Source of the DNA: JAMXLG01 sp963818925
Lineage (GTDB): Bacteria > Vulcanimicrobiota > Vulcanimicrobiia > Vulcanimicrobiales > Vulcanimicrobiaceae
Direction of reading: 5' to 3'
Length of the DNA stretch: 64,000 bases
NCBI GenBank assembly: GCA_963818925.1
Contig: CAWFTN010000001.1
Span: 1,674,001-1,738,000, forward strand
Part shown: one piece after another, positions 50,817-59,960 of the stretch
Numbering within the stretch: position 1 is the first letter of the stretch
How the letters are laid out: the number at the start of each line of letters is the position of its first letter
Program-made: the position numbers and the translations under genes
The notes under the pieces: generated by a model
What the model saw: the letters and a program-made list of their open reading frames with translations, nothing else
What the model was told of the DNA's origin: nothing
Database searches by the model: none

Positions 50817-51979
50817 CCGAACGCTATGATGCGATCGTGCTAGGACTTGGCGGCATTGGAAGTGGTGCTGCATATTGGCTCGCGCGCCGCGGCGCGCGCG
50901 TACTCGGACTCGAGCAATTCGAACTCGGCCATGCGCGCGGTGAGTCGCACGATCATTCGCGCATCATTCGCCTGTCGTACCACGCGCCGAATTACGTCGA
51001 ACTTGCCAAGCGCGCATACGAGTCGTGGGCGATGCTGGAGCTCGATTCTGGAGAGCGCGTCGTGTACAAGACCGGGGGCCTCGATCTCGGACCACGTGAC
51101 GGTGCGATTCCGCTGCAAGGCTATGCCGACGCGATGGGCGCGTGCGGGGTCGAATTTGAAACGCTCCATGCGGCAGAGATCCGGCGCCGGTTTCCCGCAT
51201 TTGCAATCGATGACGACGTGTGGGGTCTCTTCCAAGCCGACGGCGGGATCGTCGCAGCCGAACGCGCAACGGCGGCGCACCAGCGAACGGCGCAGGCGCA
51301 CGGCGCCACGGTTCGACCGAACGCACATGTCGAACGCGTTGACCTTGACGGCAGCGATATCACCGTTCGCACGAGCGACGAAGCATATCGGGCGTCGCAA
51401 CTCGTCGTCTGCGCGGGACCGTGGACGAACGCGATCCTTGCCGATGCGGGCGTGCAGCTTCCGCTCGAGGTGACGAAAGAACAGGCGATGTATTTTCGCC
51501 CGGCAGATATCACGCCGTTCGCGTTCGGCAACTTTCCCGTTTGGATTTGGATGGACGATCCGTCGTTTTACGGTTTCCCCGTGTTCGGCGAAACGGGCGC
51601 GGTTAAGGTGACGCAAGACGCCGGCGGCAAAGCCGTCGATCCGAACACGCGAAGCTTCGACGACGACCCGGACATCACAACGCGCGTTGCGCGCTTCTTG
51701 CGCGCGCATCTACCGGCGCTCGATGCACCGCTGCATCTCGTAAAGACCTGCCTCTACACGCTGACGCCGGACCGAGATTTCGTCATCGACACCGTGCCCG
51801 GCACCACGAACGTTCACGTAGCGATCGGCGCGGGTCACGCATTTAAATTCGCATCCGTCATCGGGCGCATCTTAACGGAGCTCGCGCTCGACGGCGGTAC
51901 GCCGAGCGATATCAGCGCATTTACGCTCTCGCGTCCGATCTTGTCGATGGCGCAGCCGCCAAAGACATACATGGTATAA
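50813..51979 (+). CDS. FAD-dependent amine oxidase, monomeric sarcosine oxidase/SolA family
   Basis: The product has 388 residues. The FAD motif is AIVLGLGGIGSGAAYWLARR. SHDHSRIIRLSYH is the conserved sarcosine oxidase stretch. The covalent-flavin cysteine is in KTCLYTLTPDRDFVID, where monomeric sarcosine oxidase and N-methyltryptophan oxidase have theirs. It oxidises a secondary N-methyl amine to the primary amine, formaldehyde and H2O2. Following a demethylating Rieske oxygenase, it probably removes the last N-methyl group. It is coupled to that gene by ATGA. Confidence 0.93.
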   Translation: MTERYDAIVLGLGGIGSGAAYWLARRGARVLGLEQFELGHARGESHDHSRIIRLSYHAPNYVELAKRAYESWAMLELDSGERVVYKTGGLDLGPRDGAIPLQGYADAMGACGVEFETLHAAEIRRRFPAFAIDDDVWGLFQADGGIVAAERATAAHQRTAQAHGATVRPNAHVERVDLDGSDITVRTSDEAYRASQLVVCAGPWTNAILADAGVQLPLEVTKEQAMYFRPADITPFAFGNFPVWIWMDDPSFYGFPVFGETGAVKVTQDAGGKAVDPNTRSFDDDPDITTRVARFLRAHLPALDAPLHLVKTCLYTLTPDRDFVIDTVPGTTNVHVAIGAGHAFKFASVIGRILTELALDGGTPSDISAFTLSRPILSMAQPPKTYMV

Positions 51980-52010
51980 CGCACCACACCGACAGAAAGG
52001 CCCATCGTCC

Positions 52011-53594
52011 ATGCCCACGACCTATGACGCCATTATCATCGGCGGAGGACACAACGGTCTCGTAACGGCGTGTTACCTCGCGCGCGCGAAATGGAAAGTG
52101 CTGGTCCTCGAACGCCGGTACATCGTCGGCGGCGCGTGTGTGAGCGAAGAGACGTTTCCCGGCTACAAAGTCTCGACCGCTGCGTACGTCAACAGTTTGT
52201 TCCGCCCGGAGATCGTGCGCGACCTCAATCTCAACGCGTACGGCTTTGAGGCGATCGAGCGCAATCCCGCATCGTTTACGCCGTTTCTCGACGGCCGCTA
52301 CATGATGCGCGGACGCGACCTGCAGAGCGATCTTGCGGAGATCGCGAAATTCAGCAAACGCGACGCGGAAGCATATCCAAAGTATGAAGCGATGCTCGAA
52401 CGCGTCGCGTCGATCATCGAACCGACGTTGACGCAGATTCCGCCGGACGTATTGCATCCGGGATTCGGCGATCTGATCTCGATGGGCAAGCTCGGACGCG
52501 GCATGCAAAAGCTCGGTCCCGACATGCAAGAGGCCGTCGAGATGCTCACCGGCGCGGCTCGGCCGATTCTCGACCGCTGGTTCGAAAGCGAGGAATTGAA
52601 AGGAACCATCGCGACCGATGCGATCATCGGCGCGTTTATGGCGCCGTCGATGCCCGGTACGGCGTACGTCCTCTTCCATCACGTCATGGGCGAGACAAAC
52701 GGCAAGAAAGGCGTCTGGGCCTACATGCGCGGCGGCATGGGCGGCTTGACGCAAGCACTTGCGCGCGCGGCGAAAGATCTCGGCGTCGAAATTCGCACCG
52801 AAGCCGAAGTCGCGAAGATTCTCACGAAGAACGGCAGCGTCAGCGGAGTTGCGCTGACCAACGGCGACGAGTTCCATGCGAAGAAAGTCGCGAGCGGCGT
52901 CGACATGCATCTCACCTTCGAGAAATTCCTCGATCCAAACGCCTTGCCGCCGGAATTCAGCGCTGCCGTGTCACGCATCACCTACGACAGCGCATCGGTG
53001 AAGATCAATGTCGCGATCGAACGCCTGCCGAGCTTCTCTGCCATGCCGGGACACGAAGCGGGACCGCAGCATCACGGCACGGTTCACTTCGTTCCGGATC
53101 AAGACTTCATCGAACGCGCGTACGACGATGCGAAGTACGGCGAACCCTCGCGTGAACCGGTCGTCGAGTGCTGTATGCCCTCGTCGCTCGATCCGACGGT
53201 TGCGCCTGCGGGTAAGCATCTGATGTCGATGTTCGTACAGTATGCGCCGTACAAGCCGAAGAGCGGACCGTGGACGCAAGAAATGCGCGACCGGTTTGCC
53301 GACCGCTGCTTCGACATCATCGAGCAGCATGCGCCGGGATTCAAAGAGTCGGTCATCGACCGGCAGATCCTCACGCCCGTCGACATCGAAGAAAAGTTCG
53401 GCCTTACGGGCGGGAATATTTTCCAAGGAACGATGCCGTTCCATAACCTCTATATGTTCCGCCCCGTTCCCGGTTATGCAAACTACAAGACGCCGATCAA
53501 GAACCTCTACATGTGCGGTTCTGCCGCGCATCCGGGCGGCGGCGTGATGGGCGCGCCGGGGTGGAACGCCGCGCGCGAAATGCTCAAGACGTAG
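52011..53594 (+). CDS. PYROXD2-like FAD oxidoreductase (phytoene-desaturase fold)
   Basis: The product has 527 residues. The dinucleotide motif is AIIIGGGHNGLVTACYLARA, followed by LERRYIVGGACVSEETFPGY. C-terminal FAD-binding reads MCGSAAHPGGGVMGAPGWNA. The family (PYROXD2, CrtI-like amine oxidase fold) acts on unsaturated or amine substrates, often unknown. Its stop is 4 bp before the hydrolase gene. In this operon it may oxidise the carbon skeleton left after demethylation (inference). Confidence 0.9.
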   Translation: MPTTYDAIIIGGGHNGLVTACYLARAKWKVLVLERRYIVGGACVSEETFPGYKVSTAAYVNSLFRPEIVRDLNLNAYGFEAIERNPASFTPFLDGRYMMRGRDLQSDLAEIAKFSKRDAEAYPKYEAMLERVASIIEPTLTQIPPDVLHPGFGDLISMGKLGRGMQKLGPDMQEAVEMLTGAARPILDRWFESEELKGTIATDAIIGAFMAPSMPGTAYVLFHHVMGETNGKKGVWAYMRGGMGGLTQALARAAKDLGVEIRTEAEVAKILTKNGSVSGVALTNGDEFHAKKVASGVDMHLTFEKFLDPNALPPEFSAAVSRITYDSASVKINVAIERLPSFSAMPGHEAGPQHHGTVHFVPDQDFIERAYDDAKYGEPSREPVVECCMPSSLDPTVAPAGKHLMSMFVQYAPYKPKSGPWTQEMRDRFADRCFDIIEQHAPGFKESVIDRQILTPVDIEEKFGLTGGNIFQGTMPFHNLYMFRPVPGYANYKTPIKNLYMCGSAAHPGGGVMGAPGWNAAREMLKT

Positions 53595-53598
53595 CGCG

Positions 53599-54381
53599 AT
53601 GATCGTTACGCTTGACGACGGCGCCACGACGACCGTCGAACGGTGGGGATCGCAAGGGCCCGTCATGCTGTGCGTGCACGGCATGACGAGTTCCCGTCTC
53701 TCGTGGATTCGGCTCGCGCAACGCTTCAGCGATCGCTATCAGGTCGTGGCCTACGATCAGCGCGGTCACGGCGACAGCGCAAACGTCGACGGGCCGATGA
53801 CGCTGCAACGCGGAATCCGCGACGCGTTGAACGTCGCTGCAGCCATCGGCGGTCCGAACATCCTGGTCGGCCATTCGTGGGGCGGCGCGATCGTGATTCG
53901 CGCCGGAGAAACGCTCGACGTCCGCGGCGCCGTCGCGATCGACCCGATGATCGTGCAAGTCGAACGCGCGTGGTACGACGAGTACGTCGCAGAACTCGCG
54001 GAGAGCTTCGCGCTCACCGGCGCAGCGCGCGACGATGCAACGCGCGCCGAGTATCCCGACTGGCATCGCGATGATGTCGAAGGGAAGGTCCACGCCGTCC
54101 ACACAATGACGACGCGGCCGATCGAGGGGTTACGCGACGAGAATCAACTAGCCGATTGGGATTTACGCCCCGACATCGCGGCATATCGCAAGCCGCTCCT
54201 TCTTGCGGTGGCAGGACGCGACGGCTCGATCGTTCCCGAGGCGGTCATTGATGACGTCACCGCTCATCACTCGCCGGACGTCCGCATACGAACGTTCGAG
54301 GGTCAAGGCCACAATCTGCATCGCACAGATTTCGAAACTCTCGCGGACGTTATGGATGAATTTTTGAGGGGGCTCGCATAG
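53599..54381 (+). CDS. Alpha/beta hydrolase
   Basis: The product has 260 residues. The oxyanion motif is MLCVHGMTSSRLSW. The nucleophile is Ser in LVGHSWGGAIV, the acid is Asp in VAGRDGSIVPE and the base is His in EGQGHNLHR, so the triad is complete. No signal peptide is present. It ends the plus-strand catabolic operon and probably hydrolyses an ester, amide or ring-opened product. Its stop codon lies within the terminator hairpin. Confidence 0.9.
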   Translation: MIVTLDDGATTTVERWGSQGPVMLCVHGMTSSRLSWIRLAQRFSDRYQVVAYDQRGHGDSANVDGPMTLQRGIRDALNVAAAIGGPNILVGHSWGGAIVIRAGETLDVRGAVAIDPMIVQVERAWYDEYVAELAESFALTGAARDDATRAEYPDWHRDDVEGKVHAVHTMTTRPIEGLRDENQLADWDLRPDIAAYRKPLLLAVAGRDGSIVPEAVIDDVTAHHSPDVRIRTFEGQGHNLHRTDFETLADVMDEFLRGLA

Positions 54382-54400
54382 CGAGCCCGCCTCGTTTTTT
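54366..54400 (+). terminator. Rho-independent terminator of the Rieske-oxidase operon
   Basis: GAGGGGGCTCGC and GCGAGCCCGCCTC pair around ATA and end in TTTTTT. The hydrolase stop codon (TAG at 54379) is inside the loop region. Confidence 0.9.
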
Positions 54401-54402
54401 GA

Positions 54403-57400
54403 CTACAGCTTGATCTTCGCTTCGACGAAGAACTGGAACGGCTGCGTCAACGTGTAGCCCGTGTCGGCGTTCGTTGCGCCGAACGTCGGTTCGTACGGGT
54501 ACTTCAGGAACGACGGCGCACTGTTGTATGCCGCTCCTGGATTGTACGCGTTGCCGAACGGCGGGATTGCGCCGAGGGCGGAGTTGAGGATGCTGTAGCT
54601 GCAGACTTGATTGTTGCTCAGTGCCGCAACACCAGGTCCCGTTGCACCGAAGCAGCGGTCGATGATGTTCGCAAACGTCGCCGTTACCGTCAGGTGCGGA
54701 TTGACGTCATACGATAGTTGCAAGTTCATCAAAAACTGCGACGGGTTACGGAACTCGCCCGGCACGTCGAAGTGATTGGTGAACGAGTCCGGAATCGCGG
54801 CCACCTGACCGCAGGTTGCCGCGTCGAACGATGCACCGCTTCCGCCATAAGGATAGCGCGGATCGCCCGCAACCGCTCCAAGCGTTCCGGTGCAGGTGTC
54901 GGGAGCGATGCCCGGCATCGTTTCCGGAGCGCCATACCGGTTACCGGCTTGGAATTGGAACGACGGCGTAATCGCGAACTTGTCGTGCTTATAGTTCAGG
55001 ATAAATGTCGCGGTGTATGGGACATTGTACGAATCGTACGAGCTGCCGATGCCGCCCGGGAAGATGTCGTAGGGAACGAAGTTCTGGTCCGGATTGATCT
55101 GCGCTTGCGGCGGCGCGTTCCAATACGGATTCGCGATCGTCGCTCCATTGCAGACGGTTTCCGGCGCGCCGGACGTCGAGTAGCACGGCGCAGCAGCAAC
55201 GCCACTGGTCGTTGCGCCGCCTTTGCAGTACTGGGTGTTGCCCGGGTTCGAAGAACAGAACCGCGTGTACGCGTTGTAGTTGAGGATGTCTTGATTCGTT
55301 TGCGAGAGGATGTTCGTTCCGTTCGCAAGCGAACCGTAGCGAATGAACGCGTTGGTGTACGTGAACGAGAGCAGACCTGCAACTCCGTTCCGCGTGAAGT
55401 CGCCTTTGCTTAGCTGGAACTCGACGCCGTCCGCCGTTAAGCTGCCGACGTTGAGACCCGAGATGAACCCGGTCTTCTGATCGAGGAAGAAGTTTTGGAT
55501 CTGATTCTCGGTGTGACGGTAGAACGGCGTCAACTTGTACGACCAATCGGTGCCTTTGAGGCGTTGTTCGAGCGAGAGGTCCGCGTTGAACGACGTCGGC
55601 GGGGTCACCATGTGGCCTGGTGTGTTGAAACCGTACTTGTAGAAGCGCGAACCGAGGAGATCCGCGATGTCTTGCTGCTGAGCGCTGTACTGTTCGTACG
55701 CGGTATTCGGCGGCTCGACGTACTTTCCGAGGCTGCCGCGCAACACGGTATTCGGATTGACCGTGTACGTCGCGGAGAGGCGCGGCTGGAGCACCGGATA
55801 GTTGAAGACTTGCCCGGATGCATTGATAAGATTCGCAGCCGCGTAGTTGCCAGTCCCGCCGGCAAGCGGAATCGACGAACAAGCCGTAAGCGGTGAGAAC
55901 CCGCCGCCGATCTGGGATTTATCGATCGGGGCGCCGGTCGTCGGATCGACGCACTTGTCGATGTTGTAGGCGTTGAACCAGAAGTCGCGCGTCGGCCCGG
56001 CCGTGCTTGCGCCGATGAACTTGAATTCATCGTACCGCAAGCCGAGGTTGATCAGGAGCTTGTCGTTCGGACGCCATTCGTCTTGAACCGAATATGACGT
56101 GAATTCGGGCTTGACGGAGTTGTAGAGGCCCGACAGACCGTTTTCGACCGTCATGTATTGGCATGCGGAACCACCGCATGTTGCGCCCGGCGTAACGGCC
56201 GGCGCCGACGTGTCACCAAAGTGAACGAACGACGCATTGCCGATGCTCGGGTCGCACGACTGCTCGGTGCCCGAGGTGTTGTAGCAGACGCCGCCCATTG
56301 GATTCGCGCTGCTCACCAGCACCGCAAGGTCCGTCACCGCGCCGCCGAAACCGTAGAGGTCGTAGAACGTGCGGTTGTTGTCGCGGAAGACGTTGGCCGT
56401 GGTGTAATTGCCTTGCAACGTGATCAGATGCTCGGCGCTCATCTGCTTCGAGAAGATGGCACTCGCGCCATACGTGTGCGTCGCGAGCAAATAGTTCGGG
56501 CCCGACGGTCCGAAGTAGTTGGCAAACGCGGTTTGCGGTCCGGTTTGCAGCCAATCCGAATAGAACGAGTATCCGTAGAGACGGAGATACGCGTTCGATC
56601 CCCAGTTCTTCTGATATTGCAGCTTCACGATCTGCTGATCGTTGTAGATCGAATCGCGCAGAGTCGGATCGATCAGCGAGGTGTCGCCGAACTGTTGGTT
56701 GACGTCGGCAGAGTTCGGATTCGCGGTGCAAAAACCGCTAATCGTCAGCGGCGTGCCGGGCTGATTCGCGCAGCGGCCCGTGGGCGAATCAGGGAATAGA
56801 TACGCCTGTTGCAGCGAACCGAAGTTCGATGGCAACGACGATCCCAGCGAGCCTGTATACGTCACGCCGTCATAGTAATATGGAAGACCGAAGCCTTGCG
56901 CATTATAGATCGAGTTTCCGATGTCGTTGGTCGAATCGTAGAACGTCGTCTTGAGGAACTGGCTGCTGTATAGCAACTGCAGATCGTCGCGACCGCTATC
57001 GTTACGATGCGGCAGCGCGAAGTGGAAATTCGCAACCATGTCGCGGTTCGCGAGGCCCGACGACGAGAACGTATTGAACGGCGCCAAGAGGTAATTGCCG
57101 TTGGCGTCGTTTCCGATCACGTTGCCCCAGTTCGACAAGTATTGGTCGCCCTGGTTCTTATCGACGTAGAGGAAGTTATCGTTGTTGTACCCGCCAAGGC
57201 CGACGTAGTACGAGAAACGACGGTCCGGCGTCGCACCGCCGGCCTCCACGGCCGCGTGGTGGTAGTACGACGGTCCGCCGAGACCGACGATGCCTTGCGC
57301 ATAGCCGGGATACGAACCGGTCTTGATGACTTGATTGATGTAGCCCGCGAGGCCCTGGCCTTCAGAGTTTGCCGGCGTTGCACCGGTATACACCTGAAGC

Positions 57401-58059
57401 TCCTGTTGACCGAGCGACGATGCCGTGCCGCCGGGGTAGTTGTCGAACGAGCGGTTCACGGGAACACCGTCGACTTCGTAGCCGAGCTGGTCGAAGTCAC
57501 CGCCGCGTACGTGCACGGTTTGGAAGTATCCTTGCTGGTTCATCGGCACGTAGACGCCCGGTACGGTGGCGATTGCGGAATAGGCGTTGTTCAAACCACC
57601 GCCGCCGCCGACGGCGCTGACCTTTTCTTGCGTTGCCGAATTGACCGAGTAGACGTCGGACGTCGTACCGGCTTTCACCAAACTTCCCGCACTGGTCGAT
57701 GTGACGCGCGCGATCGTTTTGAGATTGGTCATTCGCACGTTCACGACTTGCGTCGCGTCCGCGAAGACCGTGATGCCCGGGATGCTTTCCGACGAGTAGC
57801 TCTCTTTGATTGCCGTCAGCGTATATGTGTCCGGCGAGAGCGAGATGAAACTATAATTACCGCGTGCATCGGTCGTGGCCGACGATCCGCCCGAAGGGCT
57901 CGAGATCGTGACTTTGACGCCCGCAAGCGGCGCTGACGTGGATGCGTCGAGGATGACGCCGCTCAGTCCGCCCGTCGTTCCGGCCAGTGTCCACGTTACC
58001 TGGCTGAAGAACAGGGCAACTGTAGCAGCGATCACCACAACGCGTCTCAGAGACGCCAT
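54403..58059 (-). CDS. TonB-dependent receptor with carboxypeptidase-regulatory domain (Oar-like), paralogue 2
   Basis: The product has 1218 residues. A signal peptide (VVVIAATVALFFSQVTWTLA) is followed by a regulatory beta-sandwich (GGLSGVILDASTSAPLAGVK), a plug with VHVRGGDFDQLGYEVDGVPV and GLAGYINQVIKTGSYPGYA, and a large barrel. It is plainly paralogous to the receptor at 41751, with shared blocks such as YWNAPPQA and AGNRYGAPET. TAAGGAGGGT, 7 nt before the ATG, is a strong ribosome site. The gene converges with the catabolic operon and probably serves the same substrate class, but with its own promoter. Confidence 0.93.
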   Translation of the reverse strand: MASLRRVVVIAATVALFFSQVTWTLAGTTGGLSGVILDASTSAPLAGVKVTISSPSGGSSATTDARGNYSFISLSPDTYTLTAIKESYSSESIPGITVFADATQVVNVRMTNLKTIARVTSTSAGSLVKAGTTSDVYSVNSATQEKVSAVGGGGGLNNAYSAIATVPGVYVPMNQQGYFQTVHVRGGDFDQLGYEVDGVPVNRSFDNYPGGTASSLGQQELQVYTGATPANSEGQGLAGYINQVIKTGSYPGYAQGIVGLGGPSYYHHAAVEAGGATPDRRFSYYVGLGGYNNDNFLYVDKNQGDQYLSNWGNVIGNDANGNYLLAPFNTFSSSGLANRDMVANFHFALPHRNDSGRDDLQLLYSSQFLKTTFYDSTNDIGNSIYNAQGFGLPYYYDGVTYTGSLGSSLPSNFGSLQQAYLFPDSPTGRCANQPGTPLTISGFCTANPNSADVNQQFGDTSLIDPTLRDSIYNDQQIVKLQYQKNWGSNAYLRLYGYSFYSDWLQTGPQTAFANYFGPSGPNYLLATHTYGASAIFSKQMSAEHLITLQGNYTTANVFRDNNRTFYDLYGFGGAVTDLAVLVSSANPMGGVCYNTSGTEQSCDPSIGNASFVHFGDTSAPAVTPGATCGGSACQYMTVENGLSGLYNSVKPEFTSYSVQDEWRPNDKLLINLGLRYDEFKFIGASTAGPTRDFWFNAYNIDKCVDPTTGAPIDKSQIGGGFSPLTACSSIPLAGGTGNYAAANLINASGQVFNYPVLQPRLSATYTVNPNTVLRGSLGKYVEPPNTAYEQYSAQQQDIADLLGSRFYKYGFNTPGHMVTPPTSFNADLSLEQRLKGTDWSYKLTPFYRHTENQIQNFFLDQKTGFISGLNVGSLTADGVEFQLSKGDFTRNGVAGLLSFTYTNAFIRYGSLANGTNILSQTNQDILNYNAYTRFCSSNPGNTQYCKGGATTSGVAAAPCYSTSGAPETVCNGATIANPYWNAPPQAQINPDQNFVPYDIFPGGIGSSYDSYNVPYTATFILNYKHDKFAITPSFQFQAGNRYGAPETMPGIAPDTCTGTLGAVAGDPRYPYGGSGASFDAATCGQVAAIPDSFTNHFDVPGEFRNPSQFLMNLQLSYDVNPHLTVTATFANIIDRCFGATGPGVAALSNNQVCSYSILNSALGAIPPFGNAYNPGAAYNSAPSFLKYPYEPTFGATNADTGYTLTQPFQFFVEAKIKL

Positions 58060-58398
58060 GTAGGGTGACCCTCCTTAAGAGAAGTTATAATGACGATAAG
58101 CGGTGCTGGTTGCTCGTTGTGACGGCCGCTCCCTCTCTTTTTATCAGCTAACGATAACGCACGTCGCTCAATCGACGGCGATTATGCGGGCTTTGAAATG
58201 CGACAGACTGCGTACTTTTGCAGTTGAAATGGTTGCCCGAATTGCCACTCGCTCACACGAACATTCCGAGCGCTGAATCAGGGCAAGGTCGAGCACATCG
58301 TCTCGGCGGACGAAAAAACCCGCTACCATTTCCAATCCCCAGGACCCTTGCCGAGCCCGTTGAACCGAAGCTGCCGACGCCACCTGAGTAAGTGTTGC
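58060..58398. other. Intergenic region with no recognised feature
   Basis: This 339-bp gap separates the divergent receptor gene and tRNA-Thr. It must contain promoters for both. Apart from the receptor's ribosome site at its left edge, I see no conserved element; short open frames here have no ribosome site. Confidence 0.5.
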
Positions 58399-58484
58399 GC
58401 CGACGTGGCTGAGCGGTTGAAAGCACTTGATTTGTAATCAAGCCTCGAAAGAGCACGCCGGTTCGAATCCGGCCGTCGGCTCCA
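58399..58484 (+). tRNA. trnT: tRNA-Thr (anticodon UGU) with long variable arm
   Basis: An 86-nt tRNA: acceptor GCCGACG/CGTCGGC, discriminator T and encoded CCA. The anticodon stem is CTTGA/TCAAG with loop TTTGTAA (UGU, reading ACA). The variable region is 14 nt and folds as CTC-GAAA-GAG, so the molecule has a class II shape like Ser/Leu/Tyr tRNAs. The D arm (GGCTGAGCGGTTGAAAGC) is also of the class II kind. Confidence 0.9.
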
Positions 58485-58524
58485 CTTCCTCATCAAAGAC
58501 ACGTGTTGTGGGGAGAAGCGTTCC

Positions 58525-59922
58525 ATGGCGTATGCAAGCACGAACCCCGCTACCGGTGAGGTTGTCGCTCAATTTGACGCGATCGATGATGCGACGCTCG
58601 ACCGTTTGATCGAACGCGCGAATTATGCGTTCCAGACATGGAAGGATCGCCCCGTCAGCGAGCGCGCGGCGATCGTTAGCCGCGCCGGCGAGTTGATGCG
58701 CGAACGGTCCGAGGATTTCGCCAAGCTGATCACGCTCGAGATGGGCAAGCTCATCAACGAAGCGCGCGGCGAAGCGAAGCTCGCTTCAGCAATTCTTCGG
58801 TATTACGGAAAGAACGGCGCCGATTTTCTAAAACCGCGTCCATTGCAAGTTCCCGGCGGCGAAGCGGTGTTGGTCTATGAGCCGCTCGGCGTCCTCGTTG
58901 GCATCGAGCCGTGGAACTTTCCGCTGTATCAAGTCGTGCGTTTCGCCGCGCCGAATCTCGTCGCCGGCAACGCGGTTCTTCTCAAACACGCGTCGATCAA
59001 TCCGCAATGCGCACTTGCGCTCGAACAACTGTTTCTCGATGCGGGCGCACCGGAAGGCGCGTATACGAATCTGTTCATTCATGCGGACCAAGTTGCGCAC
59101 GCGGTCGAACACGAAAACGTGCGCGGTGCATCGCTCACCGGTAGTGACGCGGCCGGAAGATCGGTTGCTGAAGTCGCGGGACGCAACGCAAAAAAAGTCG
59201 TGCTCGAGCTTGGTGGAAGCGATCCGTTCATCATCCTCGATGCCGGCAATCTCGAACGCACGGTGAAAGCCGCAGTGATGGGGCGAGTTGCGAATACCGG
59301 ACAGAGCTGCATCGCCGCGAAACGCTTCATTGTTCTGGAATCGTGCTTCGATGCAATCCGCGACGGCATGAAGACCGCGTTCGAGCAGCTCAAACACGGC
59401 GATCCGGCCGACGAGTCTACGACGCTCGGTCCGCTTTCATCCGCATCCGCCGTCAAGGGTCTTGTCGAACAGATCGACGACGCGGTGCAGAAAGGCGCAA
59501 CGCTGGTCACGGGCGGACACAAGATCGATCGCCGGGGTAACTATCTCGAAGCGACGATTCTTACGGACGTTAAGCCCGGCATGCGAGCGTTTCACGAAGA
59601 GCTCTTCGGTCCCGTTGCCGTGCTTCATAAAGTAAAAGACGAAGACGAAGCGATTGCGCTCGCCAACGATTCACCGTACGGACTCGGCGGTTCCGTCTTC
59701 GCAACCGATCTCGATCGCGCGCGGCGCGTCGCCGACCGCGTGCAGACGGGAATGGTGTGGATCAATCATCCGACGAGTTCGTTGCCGAGTCTGCCCTTCG
59801 GTGGAATCAAGCAGTCCGGTTTCGGACGCGAACTCTCCGACGTCGGCATCCACGAGTTCGTGAATCAGAAGCTGATCTGCACGCTTCCGCCCGATGCGCA
59901 GCTGATGGGCGCCAGCGGATAA
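58525..59922 (+). CDS. gabD: NAD(P)-dependent succinate-semialdehyde-type aldehyde dehydrogenase
   Basis: The product has 465 residues. Key blocks are LGVLVGIEPWNFPLYQVVRF, LELGGSDPFIILDAG (catalytic Glu) and NTGQSCIAAKRFIV (catalytic Cys). The C-terminal LPFGGIKQSGFGRELSDVG is typical of the GabD/YneI group. It oxidises an aldehyde, probably succinate semialdehyde, to the acid. It starts 40 bp after tRNA-Thr. It might also handle aldehydes produced by the catabolic operon, but it is not in that operon. Confidence 0.9.
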   Translation: MAYASTNPATGEVVAQFDAIDDATLDRLIERANYAFQTWKDRPVSERAAIVSRAGELMRERSEDFAKLITLEMGKLINEARGEAKLASAILRYYGKNGADFLKPRPLQVPGGEAVLVYEPLGVLVGIEPWNFPLYQVVRFAAPNLVAGNAVLLKHASINPQCALALEQLFLDAGAPEGAYTNLFIHADQVAHAVEHENVRGASLTGSDAAGRSVAEVAGRNAKKVVLELGGSDPFIILDAGNLERTVKAAVMGRVANTGQSCIAAKRFIVLESCFDAIRDGMKTAFEQLKHGDPADESTTLGPLSSASAVKGLVEQIDDAVQKGATLVTGGHKIDRRGNYLEATILTDVKPGMRAFHEELFGPVAVLHKVKDEDEAIALANDSPYGLGGSVFATDLDRARRVADRVQTGMVWINHPTSSLPSLPFGGIKQSGFGRELSDVGIHEFVNQKLICTLPPDAQLMGASG

Positions 59923-59960
59923 AGGTGAATGCGCGGCAGCCCCGCAACTGTGACCGCCCC

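Noticed and set aside
51921..52910. A 329-codon antisense frame across the PYROXD2-like gene.
   Set aside because: It has no ribosome site or recognisable family and overlies strongly conserved coding sequence.
57007..57936. A 309-codon antisense frame across the second receptor gene.
   Set aside because: It is Arg/Val-rich and mirrors the receptor's codon use; there is no evidence of a separate gene.
59915..59960. AGGTGAAT...GGCAGCCCCGCAACTGTGA block resembling part of a cobalamin riboswitch, between the aldehyde dehydrogenase and the small Cys-rich gene.
   Set aside because: Only the central core matches. The gap is too short for the roughly 200-nt aptamer, the flanking helices and 3' B12-box would lie in coding sequence, and I could not find them. 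A search with the cobalamin model would be decisive.
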